A DNA stretch of 64,000 nt from contig CM053326.1 in assembly GCA_028583605.1 (NCBI GenBank), forward strand, positions 1,873,703 through 1,937,702, written 5' to 3'. This DNA comes from Dastarcus helophoroides (Eukaryota; Arthropoda; Insecta; Coleoptera; Bothrideridae). Below, piece after piece: positions 11,401 through 21,569 of the stretch. Every line of letters starts with the position of its first letter. The first letter of the stretch is position 1. The position numbers and the translations under genes were made by a program. Under the pieces are notes generated by a model. That model made no database searches and was not told the DNA's origin. It was given only the letters and a program-made list of their open reading frames with translations.

Positions 11401-14400
11401 TTCTTGGCGGAGTTCTTGGCGGAGTTCTTGGCGGAGTTCTTGGCGAAGCTCTTGGCGGAGTTCTTGGCGGAGTTCTTGGCGAAGCTCTTGGCGGAGTTCT
11501 TGGCGGAGTTCTTGGCGAAGCTCTTGGCGGAGTTCTTGGCGGAGTTCTTGGCGAAGCTCTTGGCGGAGTTCTTGGCGGAGTTCTTGGCGGAGTTCTTGGC
11601 GGAGTTCTTGGCGGAGTTCTTGGCGGAGTTCTTGGCGGAGTTCTTGGCGGAGTTCTTGGCGAAGCTCTTGGCGGAGTTCTTGGCGAAGCTCTTGGCGGAG
11701 TTCTTGGCGGAGTTCTTGGCGAAGCTCTTGGCGGAGTTCTTGGCGGAGTTCTTGGCGAAGCTCTTGGCGGAGTTCTTGGCGAAGCTCTTGGCGGAGTTCT
11801 TGGCGAAGCTCTTGGCGGAGTTCTTGGCGAAGCTCTTGGCGGAGTTCTTGGCGGAGTTCTTGGCGAAGCTCTTGGCGGAGTTCTTGGCGGAGTTCTTGGC
11901 GAAGCTCTTGGCGGAGTTCTTGGCGGAGTTCTTGGCGGAGTTCTTGGCGGAGTTCTTGGCGGAGTTCTTGGCGGAGTTCTTGGCGGAGTTCTTGGCGGAG
12001 TTCTTGGCGGAGTTCTTGGCGAAGCTCTTGGCGGAGTTCTTGGCGGAGTTCTTGGCGGAGTTCTTGGCGGAGTTCTTGGCGGAGTTCTTGGCGGAGTTCT
12101 TGGCGGAGTTCTTGGCGGAGTTCTTGGCGGAGTTCTTGGCGGAGTTCTTGGCGGAGTTCTTGGCGAAGCTCTTGGCGGAGTTCTTGGCGGAGTTCTTGGC
12201 GGAGTTCTTGGCGGAGTTCTTGGCGGAGTTCTTGGCGGAGTTCTTGGCGGAGTTCTTGGCGGAGTTCTTGGCGGAGTTCTTGGCGGAGTTCTTGGCGGAG
12301 TTCTTGGCGGAGTTCTTGGCGGAGTTCTTGGCGAAGCTCTTGGCGGAGTTCTTGGCGGAGTTCTTGGCGGAGTTCTTGGCGGAGTTCTTGGCGGAGTTCT
12401 TGGCGGAGTTCTTGGCGGAGTTCTTGGCGGAGTTCTTGGCGGAGTTCTTGGCGAAGCTCTTGGCGGAGTTCTTGGCGGAGTTCTTGGCGGAGTTCTTGGC
12501 GAAGCTCTTGGCGGAGTTCTTGGCGGAGTTCTTGGCGGAGTTCTTGGCGGAGTTCTTGGCGGAGTTCTTGGATCTTGCAGTTCAGGATAATCTAATTCTT
12601 CTGTGGAAGACCTCAGATCCGTAGTGCCATCTTCGCGGAAACCTAAGCCTGTTTGTGTTGCTCCTGGATCTTTGGGTGTCTCGAACAATTCTTTTTCGGG
12701 GGTGCTATCTCTGCTATCCTTTTGGGATGAACTGCTGGCTCTCGAAATGTCTATTCTGGGTGCTCCCGCTGTCAATCTACTAGCGTAAGGCTTTGGCTGG
12801 TCTTCGCTAGTAGTCGCCACGGCTCCCACCAAACTTATTCCTGTATAAGAGAATTGCGGTGTTGGCTGTTGCTCAGAAGTAGCTGGTGTTGTCGGAGTTG
12901 CATCCTCTCGAATACCAGGAAGTCGCACAACCGAACCAGTTGTACTCTTCTCCTCAGGACTCTCCATCTAAAACAGAATTGATTATTATTGCCACTGTAT
13001 TTACAAAAAATTAGATTATTAATTAAATAATGCTGTTTTTGATAAAGCAATTGCAATGAAAAAGGAAGTAAATTAGTTTTTTCCTTCTGTTGGCGTGCAG
13101 TTAAAATAAACATTTTGGAAAATATTAATACTAAACTATCTCATATTTATACTATTAACTATTTGTACTAGCATGGCTTGTGGTCGAAATTCGACGAATT
13201 ATATCAACAAAAAAATTGTTTTCCACATAATTAATTGGTATTTATTTATATAGAAATTCTTAATCCTTATCTTACAGATATAAGGAAAGAAATGGGAGTA
13301 TGAAAATTACGTCTTTTTAAAACAATTTCAGCTTTTTTCAGATTTTTGATTTAATTTATTTATTTTATTATTTGTTAAAATTTCGACCTCTTCTCGAAAC
13401 TTCAACTTTTTTTGAACATTCAGAATTTTTCTTATTAATTCCAGTTTTTTAGATTTCAACATAAACAAAAAGATTATTTGATTATTTCGACTTTTGTAAA
13501 AATCTGGATATTCTTTTTAAACTTTGATTATTTTGAAAATTCAAACCTCAAAATTTAAACTTTTTCCGAAAATTTTGATATTTTCATTTAGATTTTTTTC
13601 CAAATTTTGATCTTGTTCAAACTTTCACTCATTTAAATATAAGATAGTGTAACGAAATGTAATTATAAAATTTAGTTAGGAATTTTCTAGAAAATTTGAT
13701 TAGGGGAAGCGGCCGCGATAACAAATCAAACGGCAGATAAACGCTCCAGAAATTTCGGCAAACGATAAGCCTTATCTGCTGGTTTCTTCTAGAACCCAAA
13801 CCGGGACCTATATAAGACGGTCGCTTTTCCTTCAGAGTAAGTTAAATAATTTATAAGTTAATGAATAAGTTAGTTAATTAAACGTTGTTAGTGGATTACA
13901 ACTGTAGTGTTCCAGAATCAGTTAAGAAACAAAGTGGTTACAATTCACCAAGTGTTAATCATTCGAACCGATAAGGCGCAACAGTACTTTTTAAAACGTT
14001 CGATTTTTTTAAAATTTGTTATTTTTTTAATGTTTGCTATGATTGAAAATTTTAACTTTATTTGAAAATTTTAACTCTTTCAAAATTTCAATTTTTTAGT
14101 ATTTTACCCTTTTTTTTCCGTCTCACTTTTTGGAAAATAGTTGACTTCTTGAAAATTTCGACTTTGTGAAAAACTTTTCGACCTTTTGACTGTTTTTACT
14201 TTTTCGAAAATTTGACATTTTTAGAATATAAGGTTTCTCAAAAGTTTCACTTTTGAAATAAATTTTTTTTTTGAAACTTCTGGAGGTTTGGAAGTTTTGA
14301 TTTATTTAAAAAATTCTACATTTTTTTGAAAGTGTCTACTTATTTGAAGTTTTTAATTTTTTTTCAACATAAGTACTGGCCTTTACAACATTTTAATATT

Positions 14401-17400
14401 TTCTCCAAATGTTGACTTTTTTAAATTGGACCTTTTTTGGAAATTTTGATTTTTTTGAACATTTTTTACTTCCTTTTAAAAATATCACATTTTAAAATTT
14501 TCACTTTTTTTTAATTTTGATTGTTTCTCAACATTTTGACTTTAGAAATTTTGATCGTTGTAAAATTTTTACTTCTTTCAAATCATTGACTTTTACAAAT
14601 TTTAACTTTTTTGAACAATTTTACTTTTTCCTGAAATTTAATTTTTTTAAATTCGATGTTTGAAAATTTTGATTTTGTTAAAGATTTTTGTTTTTTTGAA
14701 AATTTTGATGTAATTTTTTTCTGAATTTCGACTTTAAAAATCTTGGCTTTTTTTCAGAACTTCGTCTCTCGAAATTTTGATTTTTTTGTGAATTTTGAAC
14801 GACTTGTTCAAAATATTGAACAGTTTTCAAATTGCTTGCGTTATCTCAAGCTGTTTACTTGGCTTAACTGAAAAATTCTACTTTTTGAAAATTTCGATTT
14901 AATTAAAGATAACTTTTTTCTCTTCTCTTCTCTTCTCTTCTCTTCTCTTCTTCTCTTCTCTTCTCTTCTATTCTCTTCTCTTCCTCTTCTCTTCTCTTCT
15001 CATCTCTTCTCATCTCTTCTCATCTCTTCTCATCTCATCTCTTCTCATCTTTCTCTTCTCTTCTCATCTCTTCTCATCTCTTCTCATCTCTTCTCATCTC
15101 TCTCTTCTCATCTCTTCTCATCTCTTCTCATCTCATTCTCTCATCTCTTCTCATCTCTTCTCATCTCTTCTCATCTCTTCTCATCTCTTCTCATCTCTTC
15201 TCATCTCTTCTCATCTCTTCTCATCTCTTCTCATCTCTTCTCATCTCTTCTCATCTCTTCTCATCTCTTCTCATCTCTTCTCATCTCTTCTCATCTCTTC
15301 TCATCATCCTCTCATCTCCTCTCATCTCCTCTCATCTCTTCTCTTCTCTTCTCATCTCTTCTCATTCTTCTTCTCTTCTCTTCTCTTCTCTTCTCTTCGC
15401 TTCTCTTCTCTTCTCGTTCTCATTCTCTTCTCTTCTCTTTCTCTTCTCTTCTCTTCTCTTCTCTTCTTCTTCTCCTTCTCTTCTCTTCTCTTCTCTTCTC
15501 TTCTCGTTCTCTTCTCTCTCTTCTCTCTCTTCTCATCTCTTCTCTTCTCCTCTTCTCTTCTTCTCCTCTTCTCATCTCTTCTCATTCTCTATCTCTTATC
15601 TCTTCTCATCTCTTCTCATCTCTTCTCATCGCTTCTCATCTCTTCTCATCTCTTCTCATCTCTTCTCATCTCTTCTCATCTCATCTCATCTCTTTCTCAT
15701 CTCTTCTTCTCATCTCTCTCATCTCTCTCATCTCTTCTCATCTCCTCTCACTCTCCTTCATCTCTTCTCGATCCCTCATGTGCTCATCTACTACATCCAT
15801 TCTCAGTCATCTTCCTCTCATTTCTCCTTTCTCATCTTCCTTCTCATCCTCCTTCTCATCTCCTCTCATATCTCCTCTCATCTCCTCTCATCTCTTCCTC
15901 ATCTCTTCTCATCCATCTCGTCTCATCTCCTTCTCATCTCATCTCTATCTCATCTCATCTCATCCTCATCTCCTCATCATGTCTCATCTCATATCTCCTC
16001 TCATCTCCCTCTCATCTCCTCTCATCTCCTCTCATCCCTCCGTCATCTCCTCTCATCTCCTCATCATCTCCGCTCATCTCGTCTCATCTCTCTTCATCTC
16101 CTCTCATCTCTCTCATCGTCCTTCTCAATCTCCTCTCATCTCCCTCTCTCCTCTCTTCATACACTCTCATTCTCCTCTCATTCTGCCTCTCATTCATCCT
16201 CTTTCTCTTCTCTTCTCTTCTCTTCTCTCTCTTCTCATTCTTCTCTTCCTCTTCTCTTCTCTTCTCTCTTCTCTTCTCTTCTCTTCTCTCTCTTCTCTTC
16301 TCTTCTCTTCTCTTCTCTTCTCTTCTCTTCTCTTCTCTTCTCTTCTCTTCTCTCTCTCTTCTCTTCTCTTCTCTTCTCTTCTCTTCTCTTCTCTTCTCTT
16401 CTCTTCTCTTCTCTTCTCTTCTCTTCTCTTCTCTTCTCTTCTCTTCTCTTCTCTTCTCTTCTCTTCTCTTCTCTTCTCTTCTCTTCTCTTCTCTTCTCTT
16501 CTCTTCTCTTCTCTTCTCTTCTCTTCTCTTCTCTTCTCTTCTCTTCTCTTCTCTTCTCTTTTCCCATCTCTTTTCTCTCTCTATTTCTCCCTATTTTTCT
16601 CCCTCTTTTTCTCCCTCTTTCTCCCTCACACACATACACAAACTTGCGGCAGGACCAAAGTTCAGTTTCTCATTAACATCATTGGCTGGATTGAAATTAT
16701 CTGACCAACAAATGGCTTCGAAAGGAAGGATAAGAGCTAGTGCATTTCTCAAACTTTTTTTGTCACGGACCGGTTCCTTTTCATGATACGCTAAAAAATG
16801 TTTTAACTATCTTTAAAAAAAAACTAACTATCTTTAAACTTAGTTTTTTTTTTCTCAAATTCGACCACATTTTGAGGTTAGAAGTTAAAATTTCACCTTT
16901 TCTTTTTAGAATTTTTAATTTTCATTCCCCAAAATTTCGACTTCCCAAAATGTTACCCCAAAATGTTGCCCCAAAATGTTGCCCCAAAATTTCAAGTTGA
17001 AGTTTCAGAATGCGACGTTTTTCTCTTTAATCCTAAAACTGGAGTTTTTCACTATGCTGAGGTTTTTTTTTTTAGTTTCGGTATTTTTCCGAAACTTTTT
17101 CGAGTAGATTTTCTCAAAATATCGGTTGAAATTGTGCTATTTTGAACTTCAAAGTCAAAATTGAAAGAACAATGTAGAGACTTTTGAAAATAGGGTCAAG
17201 TTTTTGAGAGAAAACATAAAATGGTACTTTTCCAAAAAAATCCGAATTTAAACTTCCAATTTTTGATGTTTAATTTACTTTGTTTTTTTATTTCAGCTTT
17301 TTGCTAAAGATTTTGATCTTAAAAATCGTTTTCAGATTTTTTGTTAATTAGAATTAAAATGTCATTTTCCTTTTTGGGTTTTCCGATACAAACGTTTCAT

Positions 17401-20400
17401 TTTTTTTCGAAACTTCTGGTCTAGAATTAAGCTCGACTTTTTCATAAATCCAATTTTATCTAGAATTTTTCTCAACATTGAAACTGACATTGATTTTTTA
17501 CAAACTTTCAGTGAAAATTGAAAATTTTTAAACCTGCGATATCGACAATTAAATAGAAATTTGAACTCTTTTAAAATTTAGAAATACTAAGTTACAATTC
17601 GATTTTCTTTTTAGATTTGATCAGTACCTACTTCTTTCAAAATTACCATTTTAATTAAAAAAATCGATCTCTAGTTAAAAATGAAAATTTCAAAATATGA
17701 GCTTAAATGTCGACTCTCAACTTTCTTATTGTGAATCTATAATCCAATATTTCAATTATTCCCAATTCCCCAGAATAAATCTTTAATATTCAGTTTCTCT
17801 GAGTTTAAATCAGCAATTTTGAGAAAAATATCAACATTTGAGAATTTCGAAAAATGTATTTCTACTTTTTAAAGGAGTTGACATTTCCAACCCCTATTTT
17901 GTAGAATTTTTTAATATTCACAAGTATTAAACTAAATTAACGATTAAAACAACAACAGATATTAAAAATTCCACAACGTTTTGATAAATATTTGCTAGGA
18001 GCGGACCTGGTTTCGCTTTATAGCATCGGCGGCGGTTATACCAGCAATTTGTTTAACCGTTGTTATGCTAAGAAGCTCGCAGACTGCTAAGAATAATCTA
18101 GGCAATTTTTATAATACATTAATTAATTTTTTTTTGGTGGAACAGACTGGCCTTTGGTTATCTTCAAAAATTGAAATACAAAACTTGTCCCCTGAAACTA
18201 AAAAATATTAAAAAACACAACAAAGGTTGCTTTAATGCGTTTCGACAGCCAAGCTGTCATCTTCAGAGAGATACTGATCTCTTATGTGTTTTAATATTTT
18301 TTGGTTTCAGGGGACAAGTTCTGTATTTCAACATTAAGAGTAAAGTTCGAGAAAGTCAAAATGTAGACTAAAAATCAAAATTTTTTGTTTAAATTTTCAA
18401 AAAACTCAATATTTTGATATTTTGATTTTTTCATTAAATTTACTAAAAAATTTCGAGAAAAAGTAGAAACTTTGAAGTAAAAATTGAGAGAAATAGTCGA
18501 AATGCTAATAAAAATGAAAACTTGAATTTTTTTAATAAATAGATATTTATAAAAAGATCAAAATTTTGATAAAAAGGCAAAAATTTAAAATCGAAATTTT
18601 TGAAAAAAGTCCAAATTTGGAAATAATGTAAATTTTGAAGTGTCAAAATTTTAATAAGTCAAAGTTTTCGAAAGTCGAAGTTTTCAAAAAAATTTTCATT
18701 CAAATCGAATTCTTCAGAAAAGTTGAAATACAAATCTTTTCCCCTGAAAGCAAGAAAGATTGAAAAACACAACAATGGTTCAGTATTTCTCTAAAGATGA
18801 TAACTTGGCTGTCGAACCGCGTTAGAGCAACTTTTGTTGTATTTTTTAATCTTTCTTGGTTTCAGGGGACAAGATTTGTATTTCAATTTTTGAAAATAAC
18901 CACGGACCAGTCCGTTCCATCAAAACTTCAGAAAAAGAGTAAAAATAGTGTCAGAAAGTAATCATTTCGAGAAAAACAGAAATATTTTTTTAAAAAGTCC
19001 ACCTTTTGAAAAGAGTCTAGATTTTCATTACAAAAATTTCAAAATATTTTCAAAAGGTACAATAAAAGAAATTTGAGGACTAAGTACGAAACTGGACATT
19101 TTTACCATGCTAAATATTTTTTTTTTACTTTCGGTATTTTTCGAGTAGATTTAATTCTTTATATTTGCCTAAAAATTAAATAGTTAAATAGACACTTTAT
19201 TTTCTCAAAATATCAATTAAAAAAATCGTCCTATTTTGAAACACAAAGTCAAAATTGAAAAAAAAAATGTAGACAATTTTGAAAATAAGGTCAAATTTTT
19301 GAGAGAAAACAATGAAAGTCGAAATTTCAAAACAAAGTACGAAATTTGGAAAAAACTCGAATTTTTGAAAAATAAATTAAAAACTTTTAAAAAAGGTCTA
19401 AATATTGAGTCGAAATTTTCAAAATAAATAAAATAACATTTTCCAAATTGCGAAAAAGTGGAAATTTGGAATTATATTAATTCTCAAAATAAGTGAAATT
19501 TTCAAAAAAAGGCCAGAATTTTGAAAAAAAGAAATTTTGAAAAACCGCAAATTTTGAAAAACTGCAAATTTTGGAAAACAAAGAAAATTTTTAAATACCA
19601 AAGTTCAAAAAGGTCTAAATTTTCAAAAAAAACTACTGAAAAATACTACTAAATAGCCAAAAAGAGGTCAAATGGACCTTTCAAATAATAAACTTTTTAG
19701 TCCGCTGTTTCATTTAAGATTTTTGAAGTGGCTGCTGCCCCGGCCAAGGGGACGTACTGGTAGATCTCAACCTGCACTAATTAAGTGGCCCCCTCACAAC
19801 CAAAATTAACCGGTTCCGGCATTTTGCACATAAACTTTTTGTTTTTTAGATATTTAGGGTGGATCAGTATCAAAATATCTATTCGTTTGGCTTCCAAATA
19901 TAAATTTTGGTGAAACGAACTGGTGCTTGGTTATTTTCAAAAATTGAAATACAAATACCGTCCCCTGAAACCAAGGAAGATTAAAAATCAGAGGTTGCTC
20001 TAACGCGTTTCGATAGCCAAGTTAGCATCTTCAAAGAGATAATCAAAAAGTATCTCTCTGGAGATGATAGCTTGGCTATTGAAACGCGTAAGGGTAACCT
20101 CTGCTGTGTTTTTTAATTTTTCTTGGTTTCAGGGGACAAGATTTTCATTTCAATTTTCCAAATATAAAAAAAAATATATTTGAGCTAGATGCAAAACCAT
20201 ATGTAAATAATCGCATATTTTCTTAAAAAATGCGTTAACTAGGAGGTTTAACTGTTATATCTACCAACATTTAAAAGCCAAACATGATTATTATTAACAA
20301 AAATCAAAAACAAAAAAGAAAAAGCAAACGAATGGTTACGTGATTATGATTATTGAATGGGAAAACGTTCAACAATTAGCGTGCATTTACTAACATTGTG

Positions 20401-20549
20401 TCGTTTGATCCTAATAACTATTTGGTGATACGTACACGAGATCTCACCTCGTCTGAGAGGTCCTCGAAGGATGCAATAGGAGCGGGGCCCATGCGCTTCT
20501 GCCGCCGGTTTGTTGAGGCGGCAACTGGGGGACCACCAGGTGTTGACAT
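5429..20549 (-). CDS. Gene for a ~2,000-residue disordered protein with 294 TPPR/ASPR repeats (four exons)
   Basis: Model on the minus strand: exon 1 20549-20448, exon 2 12967-7193, exon 3 7133-6998, exon 4 5485-5429. Every junction has GT donor and AG acceptor with matching phase (0, 2, 0). With one surplus base allowed in exon 2 the product is about 2,022 residues: a short N-terminus, an acidic/Ser-rich linker, a 1,176-residue basic Pro-rich array (about residues 168-1343), then a long Ser/Lys/Glu-rich tail containing an RRRSRSKSREREK stretch, PPLPPK (SH3-like ligand) and a CKCECHE Cys cluster. No membrane segment, signal peptide or enzymatic domain is visible. I do not recognise the family. 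The charged, Pro-rich, low-complexity composition suggests an intracellular scaffold, which is inference. Introns are filled with mobile and satellite sequence. Confidence 0.7.
5486..6997 (-). other. Intron 3 of TPPR-repeat gene, A-rich degenerate repeat
   Basis: 1,512 nt. About 5760-6940 is the window-wide degenerate repeat in its A-rich orientation (AAAAAGTCGAAATTTTGAAA-like words every ~17-25 nt). A minus-strand open segment at 5543-5725 with a Gln run lies inside it; it could be an unrecognised exon, but its AT-rich composition resembles the surrounding repeat. Confidence 0.6.
6998..7133 (-). CDS. TPPR-repeat gene, exon 3
   Basis: Acceptor TTTTTTTTAG before TGATTCC; the first base completes an AG|T serine codon, then 45 codons follow without a stop, ending in CCCAG|GTATTAA. 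The encoded segment (S D S S V D L S T S V E P P D...) is Ser/Thr-rich and ends in SSIVSQ. It is 136 nt, consistent with phase 2 in and phase 0 out. Confidence 0.65.
7193..12967 (-). CDS. TPPR-repeat gene, giant exon 2 (contains apparent frameshift)
   Basis: The acceptor CTGTTTTAG abuts ATGGAGAGTCCT, so either this ATG is the start with a 5' UTR intron or, as preferred, it continues in phase 0 from exon 1. The exon is open through about 133 codons, 294 repeat units, and then a complex-sequence tail down to 7739. Between 7866 and 7739 the evidently coding frame moves by one base: the first frame reads LERSAAVPIVPVKQ and the next reads DPPFEMKTCPIERPRS, and both look like real protein. No plausible intron fits between them. 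Coding then continues to donor AG|GTTTGTAT at 7193. The tail has EMETPPPLPPKG and an acidic EDEMPLLEDEAADDE patch. Confidence 0.75.
9042..12569 (-). repeat. Coding 12-bp minisatellite, 294 units (TPPR / ASPR)
   Basis: Exactly 3,528 bp, or 294 x 12 bp. On the plus strand the major unit is GGCGGAGTTCTT (minus: ACT CCG CCA AGA = TPPR) and the minor unit is GGCGAAGCTCTT (GCT TCG CCA AGA = ASPR). I count about 55 minor units and two or three intermediates (APPR, GGCGGAGCTCTT). The two differences of the minor unit almost always occur together, and two minor units are never adjacent. Near-absence of other substitutions implies recent expansion or homogenisation. The downstream edge decays into TPPELRQELRQEP. 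Confidence 0.97.
13320..14910. repeat. T-rich degenerate ~20-nt repeat tract
   Basis: Repeated imperfect words of the type TTTTTGAAAATTTCGACTTT. It is interrupted by the GC-richer candidate LTR at 13648-13983. Non-coding in all frames; short open frames in it are chance products of low stop density. Confidence 0.7.
13648..13983 (+). mobile_element. Candidate solo LTR, Gypsy-like
   Basis: A 336-bp GC-richer block begins TGTAACGAAATG and ends GGCGCAACA, giving the TG...CA termini expected of an LTR. An internal TATA box (TATATAAG at 13809-13816) is followed about 20 nt later by TTCAGAGTAAG as a possible initiator. A GATAAGCCTTATC palindrome lies upstream of the TATA box. No gag/pol frame or second LTR lies nearby, so if it is an LTR it is a solo one. 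A clean target duplication is not visible (only AGT/AGT overlapping the ends). A host promoter is an alternative. Confidence 0.5.
14911..16640. repeat. Pentanucleotide (TTCTC)n / (TCATC) microsatellite, 1.7 kb
   Basis: TTCTC units at about 14911-15000, a ten-base TCTTCTCATC higher-order unit at about 15000-15300, irregular TCTCATCTCC-type sequence at about 15300-16200, then nearly pure TCTTC from about 16203 to 16560, ending in a short CA run. All long open frames here, on both strands, are artefacts of repeats lacking stop codons. Confidence 0.95.
16640..18332. repeat. Dispersed repeat unit A, copy 1
   Basis: About 1.7 kb closely matching 30490-32187 along its whole length: a shared start (CAGTTTCTCATTAACATC), a shared GC-richer block near 18000-18110 (TGGTTTCGCTTTATAGCATC), and a shared foldback element at the end. 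Both copies are preceded by a CTTCT microsatellite and a CA run. At 16741 there is a GCATTTCTCAAACTTTTTTT motif like the terminus of hAT-type non-autonomous elements. No gene was recognised inside. Confidence 0.7.
18136..18332. mobile_element. Foldback MITE, copy 1
   Basis: Palindromic element. Its arms contain TTGAAATACAAAACTTGTCC and the inverted form GGGGACAAGTTCTGTATTTC. The centre reads CGTTTCGACAGCCAAGCTGTC...CTTCAGAGAGATA. The outer end is GGTGGAACAGACTGG. Six copies occur in the window. Confidence 0.7.
18346..19700. repeat. A-rich degenerate ~20-nt repeat tract with a foldback copy
   Basis: The minus-polarity form of the window-wide repeat (AAAAAGTCGAAATTTTCAAA-like words), interrupted by the foldback copy at 18723-18926. 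No coding region. Confidence 0.65.
18723..18926. mobile_element. Foldback MITE, copy 2
   Basis: Same family as 18136-18332. The arms carry TGAAATAC...CCCCTGAAA and the reverse complement. The right end extends to GACCAGTCCGTTCCATCA, giving the family's outer terminus. Centre: GATAACTTGGCTGTCGAACC. Confidence 0.65.
19909..20158. mobile_element. Foldback MITE, copy 3
   Basis: Outer end GGTGAAACGAACTGGTGC, then AAATACAAATACCGTCCCCT. The inverted arm ends GTTTCAGGGGACAAGATTTT. The central CGTTTCGATAGCCAAG and its inverse GCTTGGCTATTGAAACG are both present, so this copy has a longer internal palindrome than the others. Confidence 0.65.
20448..20549 (-). CDS. TPPR-repeat gene, predicted first coding exon
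   Basis: 34 codons from ATG 20549-20547 to donor GACGAG|GTGAGA: MSTPGGPPVAASTNRRQKRM, then GPAPIASFEDLSDE. It is GC-rich against AT-rich surroundings, which argues for a real exon. Phase 0 matches the phase-0 acceptor at 12967. Upstream, TTGTTCCTTGTCGTCAG|TCAAG at about 20574 is a good acceptor, implying a separate 5' UTR exon further right. Joining it to exon 2 across 7.5 kb is inference. Confidence 0.55.
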
Positions 20550-20599
20550 CTCGAATACTACGGGAATTCTTGACTGACGACAAGGAACAAATGACATGA

Positions 20600-20910
20600 A
20601 TATGAATTCAGTGATTTATGGTACATATAAAAATAGGAAATTAGCAATAACTTGTAAAAAATACGTTCCTACAATGGGATGCAGTGGTGTAATTACTAAT
20701 AGAGTAATAATTTATAATATCATAACCTCTTGGTCTTAAAGTTGTCAGCCTTGTAATCATAGTAATTATCTTATGCTGCGTAAAAAATAAAATAATTTAT
20801 TTAATCAACTTTTAAGTTTTTAATTTTCACCATTGAAATGGTATAATTTTAGTAAATAACATCAAACATATATTTTAAAATTCACAATATAAATGACGTA
20901 AAACGTCATT
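20600..20910. other. AT-rich sequence, nothing recognised
   Basis: No coding or repeat family was recognised. A small hairpin AATGACGTAAAACGTCATT sits at about 20891-20910, next to the foldback element. Confidence 0.4.
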
Positions 20911-21530
20911 GGTAGCTGAACTACCAACAGTTGAAACATTGCCACCTAGAGAAGCGGTTGCTCTCTAGGAAAGTTACCAGAAGACGAGGATTCTAATGCA
21001 TAGACCAATAGGTTTGAACATTTATTAGATTCGAAGTTTTGAAAACCAGACTGGTTTCGATCTTCTTAGATCTCGTCAGTTTGGTATATCCAACTCGAAT
21101 GCTAACAAATGTTTCGACAAGTAAGTACTAAAGAATCAGCGAACGTCAAGCGTGTGACTCTCAGACTACCGCCATCTATTGATCCATAGAGAAAACTATG
21201 GCCATCGCCAACAATGTCGTATGCAAGCTGACAAGATCTAACAAGATCGAAACCGGTCTTTGGTTTCCTAACTTCGAATCTAATTATTGTTCAAATCTAT
21301 TGGTCTGTGCATTAGAATCCTTGTCTTCTGGGAACTTTTCCTAGAGAGCAACCGCTTCGCTAGGTGGCAGTGTTTCAAATGTTGGTAGTTCAGCTACCTA
21401 TGATTCACTATACAAGCCTGGAGGGCTGCATGCATTTGCAGTCTAGGTTGCATTTTACTTGCATACGACATTGTTGGCGATGGCCATAGTTTCTCTATGG
21501 ACCAATAGGTGGCAGTAGTACTGAGAGTCA
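20911..21530. mobile_element. Composite foldback element, copy 1
   Basis: The outer arms 20911-21040 and 21268-21399 are inverted copies (GGTAGCTGAACTACC..., GCGGTTGCTCTCTAGG..., CATAGACCAATAGGTTTGAAC on the left; reverse complements on the right). The interior and right flank share TAGTTTCTCTATGGACC and GATCTAACAAGATCGAAACC with the second copy at 25612-26003. No transposase frame is present, so it is non-autonomous. Confidence 0.65.
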
Positions 21531-21569
21531 CAACAGTCCAAGAAACAAGTACAGGTGTCGTTGAGAAAA

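Larger units (their letters stand above)
12968..20447 (-). other. Intron 1 of TPPR-repeat gene (repeat-filled)
   Basis: About 7.5 kb between donor GACGAG|GTGAGA (20448) and acceptor TTTTAG|ATG (12967). It contains a T-rich degenerate repeat (13320-14900), a candidate solo LTR (13648-13983), a CT-rich microsatellite (14911-16640), repeat unit A (16640-18332), two more foldback elements and an A-rich degenerate repeat (18350-19680). No further coding exon was recognised. Confidence 0.5.

Noticed and set aside
8974..12624. 1,216-codon plus-strand open frame of Leu-Ala-Glu-Phe repeats
   Set aside because: Antisense of the TPPR minisatellite; a 12-bp unit without stops is open automatically. The minus-strand frame has non-repetitive coding flanks and splice sites, whereas this one does not.
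14911..16640. CRISPR-like regular repetition
   Set aside because: Continuous microsatellite without unique spacers, in a eukaryotic genome.
15352..16704. Long Ser/Leu/His and Arg/Glu open frames on both strands
   Set aside because: Translations of a pentanucleotide microsatellite in which the repeat has no stop codon; no coding flanks.
20350..20583. 77-codon minus-strand frame over the TPPR gene's first exon
   Set aside because: It reads straight through the donor GAG|GTGAGA; the neighbouring frame gives a sensible Pro/Ala-rich N-terminus in phase with exon 2.
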